Of a stretch of 64,000 nucleotides of DNA, positions 63,704 to 64,000 are shown piece after piece (position 1 is the stretch's first letter; each line of letters begins with the position of its first letter). Made by a program: the position numbers and the translations under genes. The stretch comes from Sialis fuliginosa. Its lineage: Eukaryota > Arthropoda > Insecta > Megaloptera > Sialidae. The DNA is taken from the NCBI GenBank assembly GCA_961205875.1, contig OY540812.1, forward strand, positions 6,882,001 to 6,946,000. The letters are read 5' to 3'. Under the pieces are notes generated by a model. That model saw only the letters and a list, made by a program, of their open reading frames with translations. It searched no databases and was not told where the DNA came from.

Positions 63704-64000
63704 TTTCCGCAACAATCAAGAACAGTCAACAATTAAAAAACAAAAACCAACTGAATATCACTCACATAAAAATTCACAATCACAGAGAATGTTTTCATAC
63801 ACAAAGTAGGTGTACCATCTTTTTGTTATAAAAATATTTCAACAAATATGTAATTATTTATAAACAAATAAAACCTATTTAAAAATTAGCTGCAATGTTG
63901 AAACGCTGACCTCCATACACCAGAGTTGCAACGTAAGTTTTGTCGTTAAGAGTCCTCTACTTTGTCTCTATATATAGTATCTACACAGAACAATTTGCTT
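63704..64000 (-). promoter_or_regulatory. 5' flank of the FAR gene
   Basis: A TATATATAG box read on the minus strand lies at about 63978-63968, some 265 bp from the start codon, a plausible distance for a core promoter plus leader. No other element is evident. Confidence 0.3.

Overview
This window is AT-rich animal nuclear DNA with canonical GT-AG introns, and it is most likely from an insect. Two genes have clear animal or insect homologues: a BRSK/SAD-type brain kinase and an insect-type fatty acyl-CoA reductase. The third is a four-pass membrane protein of an insect-like type. A dense population of short hAT and Tc1/mariner-like non-autonomous DNA transposons, plus a short (TTAGG)3 tract of the insect telomere type, fits a hemipteran-like genome. 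The order and species are inference only. No tRNA, rRNA, CRISPR, operon or bacterial feature was seen, and no LTR, retrovirus-like or Polinton-like element was recognised.

Layout. (1) 5793-34842, minus strand: eight coding exons of a BRSK (SAD) kinase. They give the N-terminus, the complete kinase domain, the UBA-like region and the start of the C-terminal region. The 3' part of the gene must lie left of the window, unless a short read-through isoform is used. Its introns (up to 6.2 kb) are packed with repeats, including five long fold-back or palindromic elements. (2) 34843-45583: 10.7 kb between the head-to-head BRSK and membrane-protein genes. It holds hairpin MITEs, hAT elements, a degenerate tandem array and a CpG-rich patch near 43.3-43.45 kb. 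(3) 45624-47385, plus strand: a complete five-exon gene for a 243-residue tetraspan membrane protein. (4) 47386-49340: a short tail-to-tail gap with two small hAT elements whose target-site duplications are intact or nearly so. (5) 49341-63703, minus strand: a complete ten-exon fatty acyl-CoA reductase gene (535 codons). A 10.4-kb fourth intron holds at least eight transposable elements. (6) 63704-64000: the 5' flank of the reductase.

The three genes do not form a pathway. BRSK is an LKB1-activated kinase of neuronal polarity and synapses. The reductase makes fatty alcohols for waxes and cuticular lipids. The tetraspan protein is of unproven function, perhaps a septate-junction or epithelial type. 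I found no new multi-gene system. The notable content is the mobile DNA. At least ten hAT-type insertions can be bounded to the base by 8-bp target duplications, one hAT sits inside another with both duplications readable, and several long palindromes lie in transcribed introns and should form long double-stranded RNA.
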